DNA from: an uncultured Spirochaetaceae bacterium
GTDB taxonomy: Bacteria; Spirochaetota; Spirochaetia; Sphaerochaetales; Sphaerochaetaceae
NCBI GenBank assembly: GCA_944388955.1
Contig: CALXKJ010000011.1
Coordinates: 1-64,000 of the forward strand
Length of the DNA: 64,000 nt
Direction: 5' to 3'
Part shown: in pieces, positions 51,378 to 60,494 of the stretch
How positions within the stretch are numbered: position 1 is the stretch's first letter
Layout: the number at the start of each line of letters is the position of its first letter
The notes under the pieces: generated by a model
Database searches by the model: none
Told to the model about the DNA's origin: nothing
Seen by the model: the letters and a program-made list of their open reading frames with translations, nothing else
Translations under genes and position numbers: made by a program

Positions 51378-53891
51378 ATGCTCTTAAGGAAATTCGAGTC
51401 AATCGAGAAACTGGATAACGGATATCTCATAAAAGGCGACAAAGCCTCGGTAAAGCTTATCTTCCTTACCGATGATGTGATCAGGATACGCGTAAGTTTC
51501 GATGGCATATTCAGGGAGTCATCATACGCGCTTGTTACAACAGCCTGGGATGATGATCTTGATGAGCTTTTCAAAGACGAGAGAGTACGTATCAAAGCCC
51601 TTGATATCCCATATGAAGATAGAGGCGGTGAGATTGTATTCAGCACATCATCTTTGACGCTTGTCCTCTGTAAATCCCCATTCCATTTCCGCCTCTACGA
51701 TGCAACAGGCGATCTCATATACTCGGATCTTGCTGAGCGGGCATACGATAAGGATCAGCTGGGGCGTCTGACGCATTATTCCAAGGTTGATAGGGAAAAT
51801 GATCATTTCTATGGTTTCGGGGAAAAGACAGGCCATCTCGATAAGAAAGGCCGTCATATGAGGATGTCTCCAAAGGATGCTATAGGGCATGACCCTGAAA
51901 CCGGGGATCCTATGTACAAGCACATTCCTTTCTATATCCGTATAAACGAGGTGCAGCAGAAAGCTGTCGGGCTTTTCTACAATAACAGCTATGACGCGGT
52001 CTTCGATATGTGCGCTGAGATAAGCGGATACTGGGAAAGATACTCATATTACCAGACAGATGGCGGAGATATCGATCTGTTTCTCATAAACGGACCAGCA
52101 ATGACATCTGTCATCGACCGATACACTATGCTTACAGGCCGCCCGATAATGCCTACGAAGCAGGCTATCGGATTCACAGACAGCACGATGTACTATGCCG
52201 AGCTCGAGAAGGATTGCGACAAGGAAATCTACAAAGTCATCGAGAAGCATTTCAAGGAGAATATCTATATTGATAACTTCTGGCTCGCGAGCGGTTATTC
52301 TTCTGGCGAAGAGGATAATCTCAGATATGTCTTCAACTGGAACAGAAAGAGATTCCCGGATCCAAAGGCCTTCTTTGACAGAATGAATGAGATGGGCATA
52401 AACGTCATTCCTAACCTTAAGCTCGGAATACTCAGGCACCATCCCTACATCAAGGAATTCGAGGATGCTGACGCTTTTATAAAGAATCCCGATGGCAAAG
52501 GTGATTATTACGGAAGATGGTGGGGTGGAACAGGCCGCTTTGTTGATTTCTCCAATCCGAAGGCGAGGGAATGCTGGAAGGCGCTGCTCAAGAAGAATAT
52601 CCTCGAAATGGGGACGAAGACCGTCTGGAATGACAACTGCGAAATGGATGGCGTGGAAGACAGGGAAGCCAGATGCAGCAAGGAGGGGATGGGCTCAGAT
52701 ATGGCGGAAATGAAGATCATCCACTCGAATATGATGGCATACCTTGCGAAGGAAGCCATAGCGGAAGTCTATCCTGATGAAAGGCCTTATATCATCAACA
52801 GGGCCGGATATGCTGGCATACAGCGCTATGCCCAGGTATGGGGCGGGGATAACCTCACAGACTGGAGGACTGTGAAATACAATATCGCGACAATAATCGG
52901 AATGGGGCTTTCAGGCTGTCCTGATATGGGGTGCGATATCGGTGGGTTCGCAGGTCCCGCGCCGGGATCTGAGCTTCTTCTGCGCTGGATACAGAATGGT
53001 ATTTTCCAGCCCCGCTTCTGCATGAATAGCGCCAATAATGATAACACGGTGACACAGCCGTGGATGTACAGTGAAATGCTCGGTTACGTGCAGAGCGCGT
53101 TCGCAGAGCGCTATAGGATGATTCCATATCTATATTCATTGATGTATCAGGCACATGTGTGCGGAATACCGGCTATGAGGCCGCTTTTCCTCGAGTTCCC
53201 TGAGGACAGGAAGTGCTATAGCGATAAGCTTCTGACATTCATGTTCGGACCTTCAGTTCTTGTCGCTAATGTTGTTGAGGAGGGGGCTAGGACAAGAGAG
53301 ATATATCTTCCATCCGGCACCTGCTGGTACGATATGGGCGATAACATGAAACGCTACGAGGGAGGACAGACGATAGAAATACCTGTTGATCTGTCATCCA
53401 TACCGATGTTCCTCCGTGGTGGCTCTGTTTATTTCACATCGGAGGATATCCATCATGCTTCTTCCGATAAGATAAAGACCCTCGATTTCATAATCTCTGC
53501 CGATTCCGATACTTCCATGGTTTTCTATGATGATGACGGGCATACGAAGGATTTCGAGAAAGGTATCTACGCCAAGACGGAGATTACCGTGAAATCAGGG
53601 GAGCGGAAAGTCATATCATTCCATAGGGAAGGTGAGTATGTGCCGACTGTGGAGAATCTCACGATGCGTGTAGTCAGCCCTGATAAAGGTGCGTACTGGG
53701 TCTCTGTATCGGATCGTCTTCTTCCTCAGTTCATCATAAGCGATGAGTACGAGAGGAGCGATGAAGGCTGGTACTATAACCTGTCTGACAGGACAATCAT
53801 GCTGAAGACGAGAATGCCTCAGGAGCGTGATTTCTCCATCACCGTAAGCACGGAGAAATTCGATCTCATCGGCATGGCTGAGGATGAATGA
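51378..53891 (+). CDS. Glycoside hydrolase family 31 (first copy)
   Basis: This 837-aa GH31 enzyme (alpha-glucosidase/alpha-xylosidase family) starts at ATG 51378, with TCGGAGGA ahead. The N-terminal beta-sandwich has HFYGFGEKTGHLDKKGR. The barrel carries the nucleophile region KTVWNDNCEMDG near 420 (Asp) and the acid/base Asp in VWGGDNLTDW near 490. The nucleophile motif normally reads WND.NE; here a Cys precedes the Glu. No signal peptide, so it is cytoplasmic. It is the first gene of operon B, with a terminator-like hairpin between it and the binding-protein gene. Confidence 0.9.
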   Translation: MLLRKFESIEKLDNGYLIKGDKASVKLIFLTDDVIRIRVSFDGIFRESSYALVTTAWDDDLDELFKDERVRIKALDIPYEDRGGEIVFSTSSLTLVLCKSPFHFRLYDATGDLIYSDLAERAYDKDQLGRLTHYSKVDRENDHFYGFGEKTGHLDKKGRHMRMSPKDAIGHDPETGDPMYKHIPFYIRINEVQQKAVGLFYNNSYDAVFDMCAEISGYWERYSYYQTDGGDIDLFLINGPAMTSVIDRYTMLTGRPIMPTKQAIGFTDSTMYYAELEKDCDKEIYKVIEKHFKENIYIDNFWLASGYSSGEEDNLRYVFNWNRKRFPDPKAFFDRMNEMGINVIPNLKLGILRHHPYIKEFEDADAFIKNPDGKGDYYGRWWGGTGRFVDFSNPKARECWKALLKKNILEMGTKTVWNDNCEMDGVEDREARCSKEGMGSDMAEMKIIHSNMMAYLAKEAIAEVYPDERPYIINRAGYAGIQRYAQVWGGDNLTDWRTVKYNIATIIGMGLSGCPDMGCDIGGFAGPAPGSELLLRWIQNGIFQPRFCMNSANNDNTVTQPWMYSEMLGYVQSAFAERYRMIPYLYSLMYQAHVCGIPAMRPLFLEFPEDRKCYSDKLLTFMFGPSVLVANVVEEGARTREIYLPSGTCWYDMGDNMKRYEGGQTIEIPVDLSSIPMFLRGGSVYFTSEDIHHASSDKIKTLDFIISADSDTSMVFYDDDGHTKDFEKGIYAKTEITVKSGERKVISFHREGEYVPTVENLTMRVVSPDKGAYWVSVSDRLLPQFIISDEYERSDEGWYYNLSDRTIMLKTRMPQERDFSITVSTEKFDLIGMAEDE

Positions 53892-53900
53892 CAGCGTATG

Positions 53901-53935
53901 CGAGGCGGGGTTTCTCCCGTCTCGAAAATTCTTTA
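53901..53935 (+). terminator. Terminator-like hairpin after first GH31
   Basis: CGAGGCGGG / CCCGTCTCG, a 9-bp stem (one G-T pair) with a 6-base loop, followed by AAAATTCTTT. The T tract is weak, so it may allow partial read-through into the binding-protein gene. Confidence 0.5.
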
Positions 53936-53965
53936 ATTCTTTGTATCTGAAGCGGTAAAAACAAT

Positions 53966-53971
53966 TTGACA
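53966..53971 (+). promoter_or_regulatory. Possible -35 element before operon B binding-protein gene
   Basis: A perfect TTGACA follows the terminator-like hairpin, but no convincing -10 is found 16-19 bp downstream. GTTAAC at 54001-54006 between it and the start codon could be part of an operator. Confidence 0.3.
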
Positions 53972-54027
53972 AAATTTTCTTGTGGGATGCCGGATTCGAT
54001 GTTAACCTGAATCAAAAGGAGATAATA

Positions 54028-55275
54028 ATGAAAAGGAGTCTAGTTGTATTATTCTGCATCTTCGCACTGTTTTCCCCTCTTTTCGCTGGAGGCGGCAAAG
54101 AGTCCTCTGCATCTGATGATGTAACGCTTACAGTACTCTGGTTCAATGACGCAAATGAATCTGAAGTTTTCATGGATACAATCCAGGATTATCTTGACGC
54201 GAATCCAAATGTAAAGATTGACCTTCAGGTTATCGCGTTCGGCGATTATGAGCAGAAGCTCAAGATGATGATAAGCGGTGGAAACCCACCAGATGTCGCA
54301 CGTCTTACAACAAGCCATGTTCCTATTCTCGCAGCCTCACTCGAGCCAATTGATCCATACCTTGAGAATCCAGAGGCAACAAAAGCGGAATTCATGCCTT
54401 CGATGCTCGCTTTCGCTCTTGATAAGGAAGGCCAGATGCTCGCTTACCCAACAGAGGCGACAGCAAATGGCATGATAGTCAATCTTACCGCATGGGAGAA
54501 TGCCGGAATCGATGTCAGAGAGATCTCAAAGACATGGACATGGGATGAATGGGAAGAAGCTGTGAAGAAAGTCATCGCAGCCAATGAAGGCATGAAGTAT
54601 GGTCTCGCTGTTGATTACACAATCCACAGATTCGCAACTCTCCTTTATGAGTTCGGCGGAAGCTTCATGAATGAGGACCAGACTGCCTTTGACATGGTCA
54701 AGGAAGAGAATATCAACGCTATAAACTACTTCAAGCATCTCCATGATGAAGGCCTCGTGCCTCAGAGCGTATGGCTCGGATCTGAGAATCCTGCTGAGCT
54801 CTTCCAGGCTGGCCTCGTGGCATGCCACATCGGTGGAAGCTGGAATATCAATACATACAACACGAATGTTAAGGATTTCGAATGGACTGTAGTATCAACG
54901 CCTAAGGGAGAGATCAACTCATCCGTTCCTGGTGGTAAGTTCATCGGAGCTTTCAAGGATGGCAAGAACAAGGAAGCCGCTATGGATCTCATGGCATGGT
55001 TCTCCGATAAAGCTCACAACGAGAAGTATTGCCTCGATACATTCAACCTTTCATCCCGCGCTGATGCAGAGATTGAGTATCCTACTAATTCCGCTGAGTT
55101 TGCTGTATTCCAGCATGACCTCTCCATCACACCTGCTTTCACAGCAGTCGAATGGGGCAACGCGAAAGTCACGCAGCTTTCAACTTTCATGGTCGAGCAG
55201 ATTGTACAGGTCCTTCTTGGCAACCAGACAGCCGAGGAAGCCTGTCAGGCAATCCAGGCAAGATCAGAAGCCTGA
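54028..55275 (+). CDS. Carbohydrate ABC transporter substrate-binding protein (operon B)
   Basis: This 415-aa CUT1-type binding protein starts at ATG 54028, with AAAAGGAG upstream. The signal peptide is MKRSLVVLFCIFALFSPLFAGG; its Cys lies within the hydrophobic core, so a lipobox is doubtful. Family segments are LTVLWFNDANESEVFMDTIQ, ISGGNPPDVARL and VPGGKFIGAFKDGKNKEAAM. It differs clearly from the operon A protein, so the two importers likely take different sugars. Confidence 0.9.
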   Translation: MKRSLVVLFCIFALFSPLFAGGGKESSASDDVTLTVLWFNDANESEVFMDTIQDYLDANPNVKIDLQVIAFGDYEQKLKMMISGGNPPDVARLTTSHVPILAASLEPIDPYLENPEATKAEFMPSMLAFALDKEGQMLAYPTEATANGMIVNLTAWENAGIDVREISKTWTWDEWEEAVKKVIAANEGMKYGLAVDYTIHRFATLLYEFGGSFMNEDQTAFDMVKEENINAINYFKHLHDEGLVPQSVWLGSENPAELFQAGLVACHIGGSWNINTYNTNVKDFEWTVVSTPKGEINSSVPGGKFIGAFKDGKNKEAAMDLMAWFSDKAHNEKYCLDTFNLSSRADAEIEYPTNSAEFAVFQHDLSITPAFTAVEWGNAKVTQLSTFMVEQIVQVLLGNQTAEEACQAIQARSEA

Positions 55276-55286
55276 TCTGTTTTCAC

Positions 55287-55308
55287 GGATGCCGGATTTC
55301 CGGCATCC
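55287..55308 (+). promoter_or_regulatory. Intercistronic hairpin after the binding-protein gene (operon B)
   Basis: GGATGCCGG-ATTT-CCGGCATCC, a perfect 9-bp stem 12 bp after the stop, followed by ATTCCCTTTT. A second, weaker hairpin (TTTTCTGA...TCAGGAAA) follows at 55315-55347. Same position as the hairpin at 48842 in operon A. Confidence 0.65.
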
Positions 55309-55431
55309 ATTCCCTTTTCTGAGGAGCGTCTTGCTCTTCAGGAAAGGAAATATCCTGCATAGTCAACTCCAGCATGCAGAAAGATGATTTTACATTTGCA
55401 ATCCTATAATGATGATTGCGTTGGAGGTCAG

Positions 55432-56352
55432 ATGAAGAAACTTAAGAAAAAAGATGAGCGGATTCATGTGCGGACCAAAGGAAATTTCCATCAGACGCTT
55501 GCACCGATGCTCTTTCTGGCACCTAATATATTGATATTCCTGCTCTTTATCATAATCCCGTTATTCCAGGGCCTGAGAATGGCATTCATGGATTGGGGAA
55601 TCTTCACCGTTCCGGAGTTCGTCGGATTGAAGAACTTCGCGAATCTCTTCAAGGATGAAGTATTCCTTATTACGATAAAGAATACAATCGTTTATTCATT
55701 CTTCGCTGTTGTGCTTCTCACCGTCGTTTCCTTATGCCTTGCATTGATGCTCAGCAGGAACTCGATGAAAGGTGAGAGAGTATTCAGGGCTGTGTTCTAT
55801 ATACCGTCGCTTCTTTCAATGATAGCTGTCGGTATCGCATGGCGCTTCATACTCGGCGATGAGATGGGAATCGTCAATTATGTTCTCAGAAGCATGGGTG
55901 GAAGCGGCGTGAAATGGCTTACAGACGGAAATCTGGCGATGATGTGCGTCATCCTCGTCTCCGTATGGGCAAGTTCAGGTTACTACATGATCATGTTCAT
56001 AAGCGGTCTTCAGGCTATCCCGAATGAGCTCTATGAAGCCGCGACTATCGATGGCTCATCTCCTTGGAATACATTCTGGCGTATTACGCTTCCGCTTCTG
56101 AGAAGCACTGTGCTTGTTGTCCTCGTCCTGGCTACAATCGCGTCATTCAAGGCCTATGAGCTTATTGTCACAATGACGAAAGGCGGTCCTGGATATGCCA
56201 CGAAGTTCATCGTTCAGCAGGTTTATCAGGTCGCGTTCCAGGAGGATAGGATGGGATACGCGTCAGCGATGTCTATCGTCCTCATGGTAATCATCGGCAT
56301 CTTCACGCTTGTCCAGTTCAAGTTCGCTGGAAAGGATGGACAGTATGACTAA
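55432..56352 (+). CDS. Carbohydrate ABC transporter permease, MalF type (operon B)
   Basis: This 306-aa permease starts at ATG 55432, with TTGGAGG 6 bases upstream. It has a basic N-terminus (KKLKKKDER), six membrane helices and the EAA loop ELYEAATIDGSSPWNTFWRI near 200. Its stop overlaps the next permease gene by eight bases. Confidence 0.9.
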   Translation: MKKLKKKDERIHVRTKGNFHQTLAPMLFLAPNILIFLLFIIIPLFQGLRMAFMDWGIFTVPEFVGLKNFANLFKDEVFLITIKNTIVYSFFAVVLLTVVSLCLALMLSRNSMKGERVFRAVFYIPSLLSMIAVGIAWRFILGDEMGIVNYVLRSMGGSGVKWLTDGNLAMMCVILVSVWASSGYYMIMFISGLQAIPNELYEAATIDGSSPWNTFWRITLPLLRSTVLVVLVLATIASFKAYELIVTMTKGGPGYATKFIVQQVYQVAFQEDRMGYASAMSIVLMVIIGIFTLVQFKFAGKDGQYD

Positions 56353-57172
56353 GAGCAGAAAAGCAACAAACAGAGTATTCCTTGTAATTCTTATTGTGCT
56401 GGCAATTGTATCGCTTTTTCCTGTCATCTGGGTCGCCCTGTCATCATTCAAGCCTCAGAATGAGCTTTTCAGCAGTCCGATGACTTTCTTTCCGAAGACA
56501 TGGACGCTCGGAAATTATATTTCAGCAATCAGTCAGGGGAACTTCGCCCGGTATTTCATGAATACTGTCTTTGTCGCGTGTGTCTCTACTGTGCTTACTG
56601 TGCTTATCAACATCATGGCAGGCTATGCACTCGCGAAATACTATTTCAGAGGCCGCAATCTCATATTCGGTCTTATGATAGCCACCCTGATGGTACCGCT
56701 GCAGGTAATCATGATACCTATCTTCCTTCAGCTGAAGAACCTTGGGATGCTCAACAGTCTCTGGGGAATCATCATTCCTCCTGCTGCAACGCCAACAGGT
56801 ATCTTCCTTGCAAGGCAGTATATGGTCAATCTCTCCAACTCGATGATTGAGTCAGCGCGTATCGATGGTGCGAAGGAATTGAGGATATTCGTCCGTATCA
56901 TACTTCCGCTCTCACAGCCGATTATCGCGACGATCACGATATTCTCCTTCATGTGGAGATGGAATGATTATCTCTGGCCTCTCATTGTCATTACTGACAA
57001 CGACAAGATGACGATGCAGCAAGCCCTCGCAAATTTCGTTGGCCAGCTTCAGATCAACTGGTCCAATCTTCTGGCTATGACGACTATTTCCATTATTCCT
57101 GTCCTGATAGTCTTCTTTGCCTTCCAGAAATTCTTCATGTCCGGAATAACAGCGGGCTCCGTCAAAGGGTAG
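56345..57172 (+). CDS. Carbohydrate ABC transporter permease, MalG type (operon B)
   Basis: This 275-aa permease starts at ATG 56345 (MTKSRKATNRVFL), inside the end of the previous gene, with GGAAAGGA upstream. It has six membrane helices and an EAA-like loop SMIESARIDGAKELRIFVRI near 175. C-terminal FMSGITAGSVKG is usual for the family. As in operon A, no ATPase gene follows. Confidence 0.9.
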   Translation: MTKSRKATNRVFLVILIVLAIVSLFPVIWVALSSFKPQNELFSSPMTFFPKTWTLGNYISAISQGNFARYFMNTVFVACVSTVLTVLINIMAGYALAKYYFRGRNLIFGLMIATLMVPLQVIMIPIFLQLKNLGMLNSLWGIIIPPAATPTGIFLARQYMVNLSNSMIESARIDGAKELRIFVRIILPLSQPIIATITIFSFMWRWNDYLWPLIVITDNDKMTMQQALANFVGQLQINWSNLLAMTTISIIPVLIVFFAFQKFFMSGITAGSVKG

Positions 57173-57178
57173 CGCTTT

Positions 57179-58231
57179 ATGAAAATGACTGGAAGCGGCA
57201 AGACAATCATGGACGTCGCGAGGATGGCGAATGTCTCGCCATCTACAGTGACTCACGCACTCAATGGCAAACGTCCTGTCAAGGCAGAAACCAGAGCACG
57301 TGTCATGAATGCCATTTCAGCGCTTGGATATGTTCCTTCATGGAATGCATCAAGGCTGAAAGGCCGCTTCAGCGGTGTGATCGGATGCCTCGCAACAGAT
57401 ATCAGCGAGACCTTCGTGAACCGTATAGTGCGAGGAATCGAACAGGGGCTTGCAGGAGGTACGGAGACGCTTCTTTTTGTCTCGCTTGTCGAGTTCGGTG
57501 GCGATTATGAAGCGGCATTCCGCTTTCTCAGAAGCCATGATATCGATGGCCTTCTCATCTGTCATCACATTATACCGAATGAAAAGCTCATTCGTATGAT
57601 TGATGATAACCTTCCTGTTGTTTCAATCAACATGGAGCTCAAGAATACAGTCTCTGTCGTTGCTGACGGTGAGTCTGGCGGTGCTATGGCTGCAGAGCAT
57701 CTCTACAGCGCGGGTATGAGAAAGCCTGCAGTGATTTCCGGTCCAGAAGACAGAGTCAGTACGCAGCTTAGGTATAAAGGCTTCTGCAGCAGGCTGAAGG
57801 CTCTCTCACTGCCGTTGCCGCAATCTCCCTGCTACGGAGCCTATGACGCTGAGCATGGTTACGATGCATGCCGTGAGCTACTGAGAAAAGGCATTCGCTT
57901 CGATGGCCTTTTCGCTGGTAATGACTATATCGCGGCAGGAGCTATCAATGCACTTCATGAACATGGAATCAGAGTACCTGAGGATGTGAAGGTCGTTGGT
58001 TTTGATAATCGTGATTTCTCATCATTCTGGAAGCCTTCCATAACCACATTCCAGCAGCCGCTGGGGGAGATGGGGCTTGTCGGAATAGGTGTGCTGAGAA
58101 ATCTCATCGCGAACAGGTCGGATGTGGAGATGCGTTATGTTCTTGAATCACGTCTTATCATCCGGGAAAGCTCAAGACGGGCAGAGAGAGGAAGCCGTGA
58201 AGTATCAGATTCTGAATATCGGAAAGATTGA
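57179..58231 (+). CDS. LacI family regulator of operon B
   Basis: This 350-aa regulator has the helix-turn-helix at residues 9-30 (IMDVARMANVSPSTVTHAL), the hinge, and an effector domain (GVIGCLATDISETFVNRIVR, VVGFDNRDFSSFWKPSITTF). It is embedded in the operon, 6 bases after the permease gene, and its last 35 bases overlap the next GH31 gene. It is only distantly like the operon A regulator. Confidence 0.9.
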   Translation: MKMTGSGKTIMDVARMANVSPSTVTHALNGKRPVKAETRARVMNAISALGYVPSWNASRLKGRFSGVIGCLATDISETFVNRIVRGIEQGLAGGTETLLFVSLVEFGGDYEAAFRFLRSHDIDGLLICHHIIPNEKLIRMIDDNLPVVSINMELKNTVSVVADGESGGAMAAEHLYSAGMRKPAVISGPEDRVSTQLRYKGFCSRLKALSLPLPQSPCYGAYDAEHGYDACRELLRKGIRFDGLFAGNDYIAAGAINALHEHGIRVPEDVKVVGFDNRDFSSFWKPSITTFQQPLGEMGLVGIGVLRNLIANRSDVEMRYVLESRLIIRESSRRAERGSREVSDSEYRKD

Positions 58232-60494
58232 AAACTGCAATGGTGATTATATTCTCCATGGTGATGATGGATCTATCAGACTGACATTTTATGATGATGG
58301 CATTGTCAGGATTTCTTATGACTTCATTGCTCTGGGCGATATTCTGGACGCTGATGTTTCCAAGCGTGTTCTGACTCCAGAACTTGTAAAGAAAGCCGAA
58401 GCCGGAATAGAAGAAAACGATTCAGAGTTCGTATTATCAAGAAATGATTTTCAATTGACTGTGTCAAAGGAAAATGCCGCACTCTCCGCGTATTGGAAGG
58501 GAATTCTGATACATGGAGGGAATATAGGCACTTCCGATACAGTTGTGCCGTCATCACAGGTAAGGGGATTCTCCAGATATGGAAAGAATGCTTATGCGCG
58601 TTTCAACTTCCCCGTTGCAGACAATGATGAATTCTATGGTCTTGGCGACAAAACAGGTGTTCCAGACAGACGTGGACGACGCTTTCTGATGTTCAACAGG
58701 GATTCCCTTGGATATGATGCATCCAGAACAGATCCTATGTACAAGTCTGTGCCTTTCTTCCTTAAGTCTAATCCTGTGACGAAAGCGCTAGCGGGAATTT
58801 TTATTGATGCGCCTTGCATTGATTATGTTGATTTCGCCTGTGAAAGCGAATTCTATTACAGCTGGCAGGTAGAAGGTGGTCCATATTCATATTTCATCAT
58901 TGCCGGCGATGACTATCATGCGATTCTCTCACGTTATGCGCAACTTACCGGGCTGCCGTATCTTCCTCCGCTTTATAGTTTCGGTTTTTTTGCTTCATCA
59001 ATGAACTATGCGGATCCAGATAATTCACGAGATCGTATCCTCCGCTATTTCTCCAAAGTAGAAGAGCTTGGGATACCGTGTGAAGGTCTCTATTTCTCTA
59101 GTGGTTATCTTAAAGCTGATGACGGGAAACGCTATGCATTCATCTGGAACAGGAAGAAGTTCCCTGATGTGAAAGGTTTTGTTGGCGCTTTGAAGGAAAG
59201 AGGCTATCACCTCTGTATGAACCTCAAACCGGGAATACTGAAAACCCACCCTTGGTATAATGAACTTGCCTCTAAGGGGTACTTCATAAAAGATGAAGAA
59301 GGGAAGCCTTATACTGATTTCTTCTGGGGAGGGGAGGCGTCGCTTATTGATTTTCTCAATCCTGAGGCTTTCTCTTGGTGGAAGGAGAAGCTCAAGGAGA
59401 CATACCTTGAGATGGGCTGTTCTGGAATATGGAATGACAACAACGAGTTTGAGATGGAAGATCCCGAGATTGGAAGCTACAGGCTGAGGACTCTGCTTCC
59501 TATTGAGATGTGCAGGGCCTCGAAGGAAGCTTTTGAGGAGTTTATGCCTGGAAAGCGCGGCTGGATTTATTCGAGAAGCGGCTATGCCGGTATCCAGAGA
59601 TATGCTCGGACATGGTCCGGCGATAACGTCAGCGATTGGGTTTCATATAAATATAACCAGTATATGAGCGTTGGTTTCGGACTGTCAGGTATTCCATACT
59701 ACGGCCATGATCTTGGAGGTTTCTTCGGAGATCCTCCTTCTGAGGAACTGCTTGTAAGAAGCTGCCAGAGCGCAGTGTTCCAGCCGCGTTTTGTCATTCA
59801 TTCGTGGAGAGAGGACGGAAATCCGACTGAGCCATGGACGTATCCAGATGCACTGGAGAAGATAAAATCCCTTATTAAAGAGCATTATAAGTTCATGCCT
59901 TATATCTATTCCGAAGCGATCAAGGCCGCCATGACGGGAATCCCTATAGATAGGAATCTGCATCTGGAATATCCAGAGGATGATATCCCAAACGATGCTG
60001 TGTACTCACTTTTCGGGGACTCTGTCATCAAAGTGCCTGTCACGGAAGAGAGCGTGGAAAGTCTGACACTTAAGCTTCCTTCTTCAGAGATATGGTATGA
60101 CGGCAGAAGCGGGGAGAAAGTGCCTTCTGGTGTCTCTTTCTCAATAGAAGCACCTCTTGATGGACATGCAATCTGGTTCGCGCGTTCAGGCTCTGCCATA
60201 GCGACAGCACCAGGCTGCAGGAAGCTTTCAGGCTCTTTCGTAATAACGGATTTCATTGTCTTCCCCTCGGATGCTGAACATGTGAATGATTATTTCGAGG
60301 ATGATGGTGAGACGATGCTTGAAAGCGGGAAATATAATCATTGGAGAATTGCTGTCTCTTGTGATTCAGTCAGGTTCACGCTGGTGAAGAAAGCACTTGC
60401 TGTCAGTGGCAGGATATTCAGCGTCAATGGAGCGAATGGCTTCGATCCTGATGCGATGGGCGAGGGTGAGACAAAGGAGCTGTGCCTTAGATGA
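58197..60494 (+). CDS. Glycoside hydrolase family 31 (second copy)
   Basis: This 765-aa GH31 enzyme probably starts at GTG 58197 (VKYQILNIGKIEN), where AGAGAGGAAG lies just upstream; a longer frame back to 58122 would run through the LacI gene. The N-terminal domain holds DEFYGLGDKTGVPDRRGRRF. The nucleophile Asp is in SGIWNDNNEFEM near 400 and the acid/base in TWSGDNVSDW near 480. It shares the domain plan of the first copy but is shorter and diverged, so it may attack a different linkage. It is cytoplasmic, and its stop overlaps the next gene (ATGA). Confidence 0.9.
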   Translation: MKYQILNIGKIENCNGDYILHGDDGSIRLTFYDDGIVRISYDFIALGDILDADVSKRVLTPELVKKAEAGIEENDSEFVLSRNDFQLTVSKENAALSAYWKGILIHGGNIGTSDTVVPSSQVRGFSRYGKNAYARFNFPVADNDEFYGLGDKTGVPDRRGRRFLMFNRDSLGYDASRTDPMYKSVPFFLKSNPVTKALAGIFIDAPCIDYVDFACESEFYYSWQVEGGPYSYFIIAGDDYHAILSRYAQLTGLPYLPPLYSFGFFASSMNYADPDNSRDRILRYFSKVEELGIPCEGLYFSSGYLKADDGKRYAFIWNRKKFPDVKGFVGALKERGYHLCMNLKPGILKTHPWYNELASKGYFIKDEEGKPYTDFFWGGEASLIDFLNPEAFSWWKEKLKETYLEMGCSGIWNDNNEFEMEDPEIGSYRLRTLLPIEMCRASKEAFEEFMPGKRGWIYSRSGYAGIQRYARTWSGDNVSDWVSYKYNQYMSVGFGLSGIPYYGHDLGGFFGDPPSEELLVRSCQSAVFQPRFVIHSWREDGNPTEPWTYPDALEKIKSLIKEHYKFMPYIYSEAIKAAMTGIPIDRNLHLEYPEDDIPNDAVYSLFGDSVIKVPVTEESVESLTLKLPSSEIWYDGRSGEKVPSGVSFSIEAPLDGHAIWFARSGSAIATAPGCRKLSGSFVITDFIVFPSDAEHVNDYFEDDGETMLESGKYNHWRIAVSCDSVRFTLVKKALAVSGRIFSVNGANGFDPDAMGEGETKELCLR

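Noticed and set aside
58122-58196. Upstream extension of the second GH31 enzyme
   Set aside because: It overlaps the LacI gene in another frame with no ribosome site; the GTG at 58197 has one.
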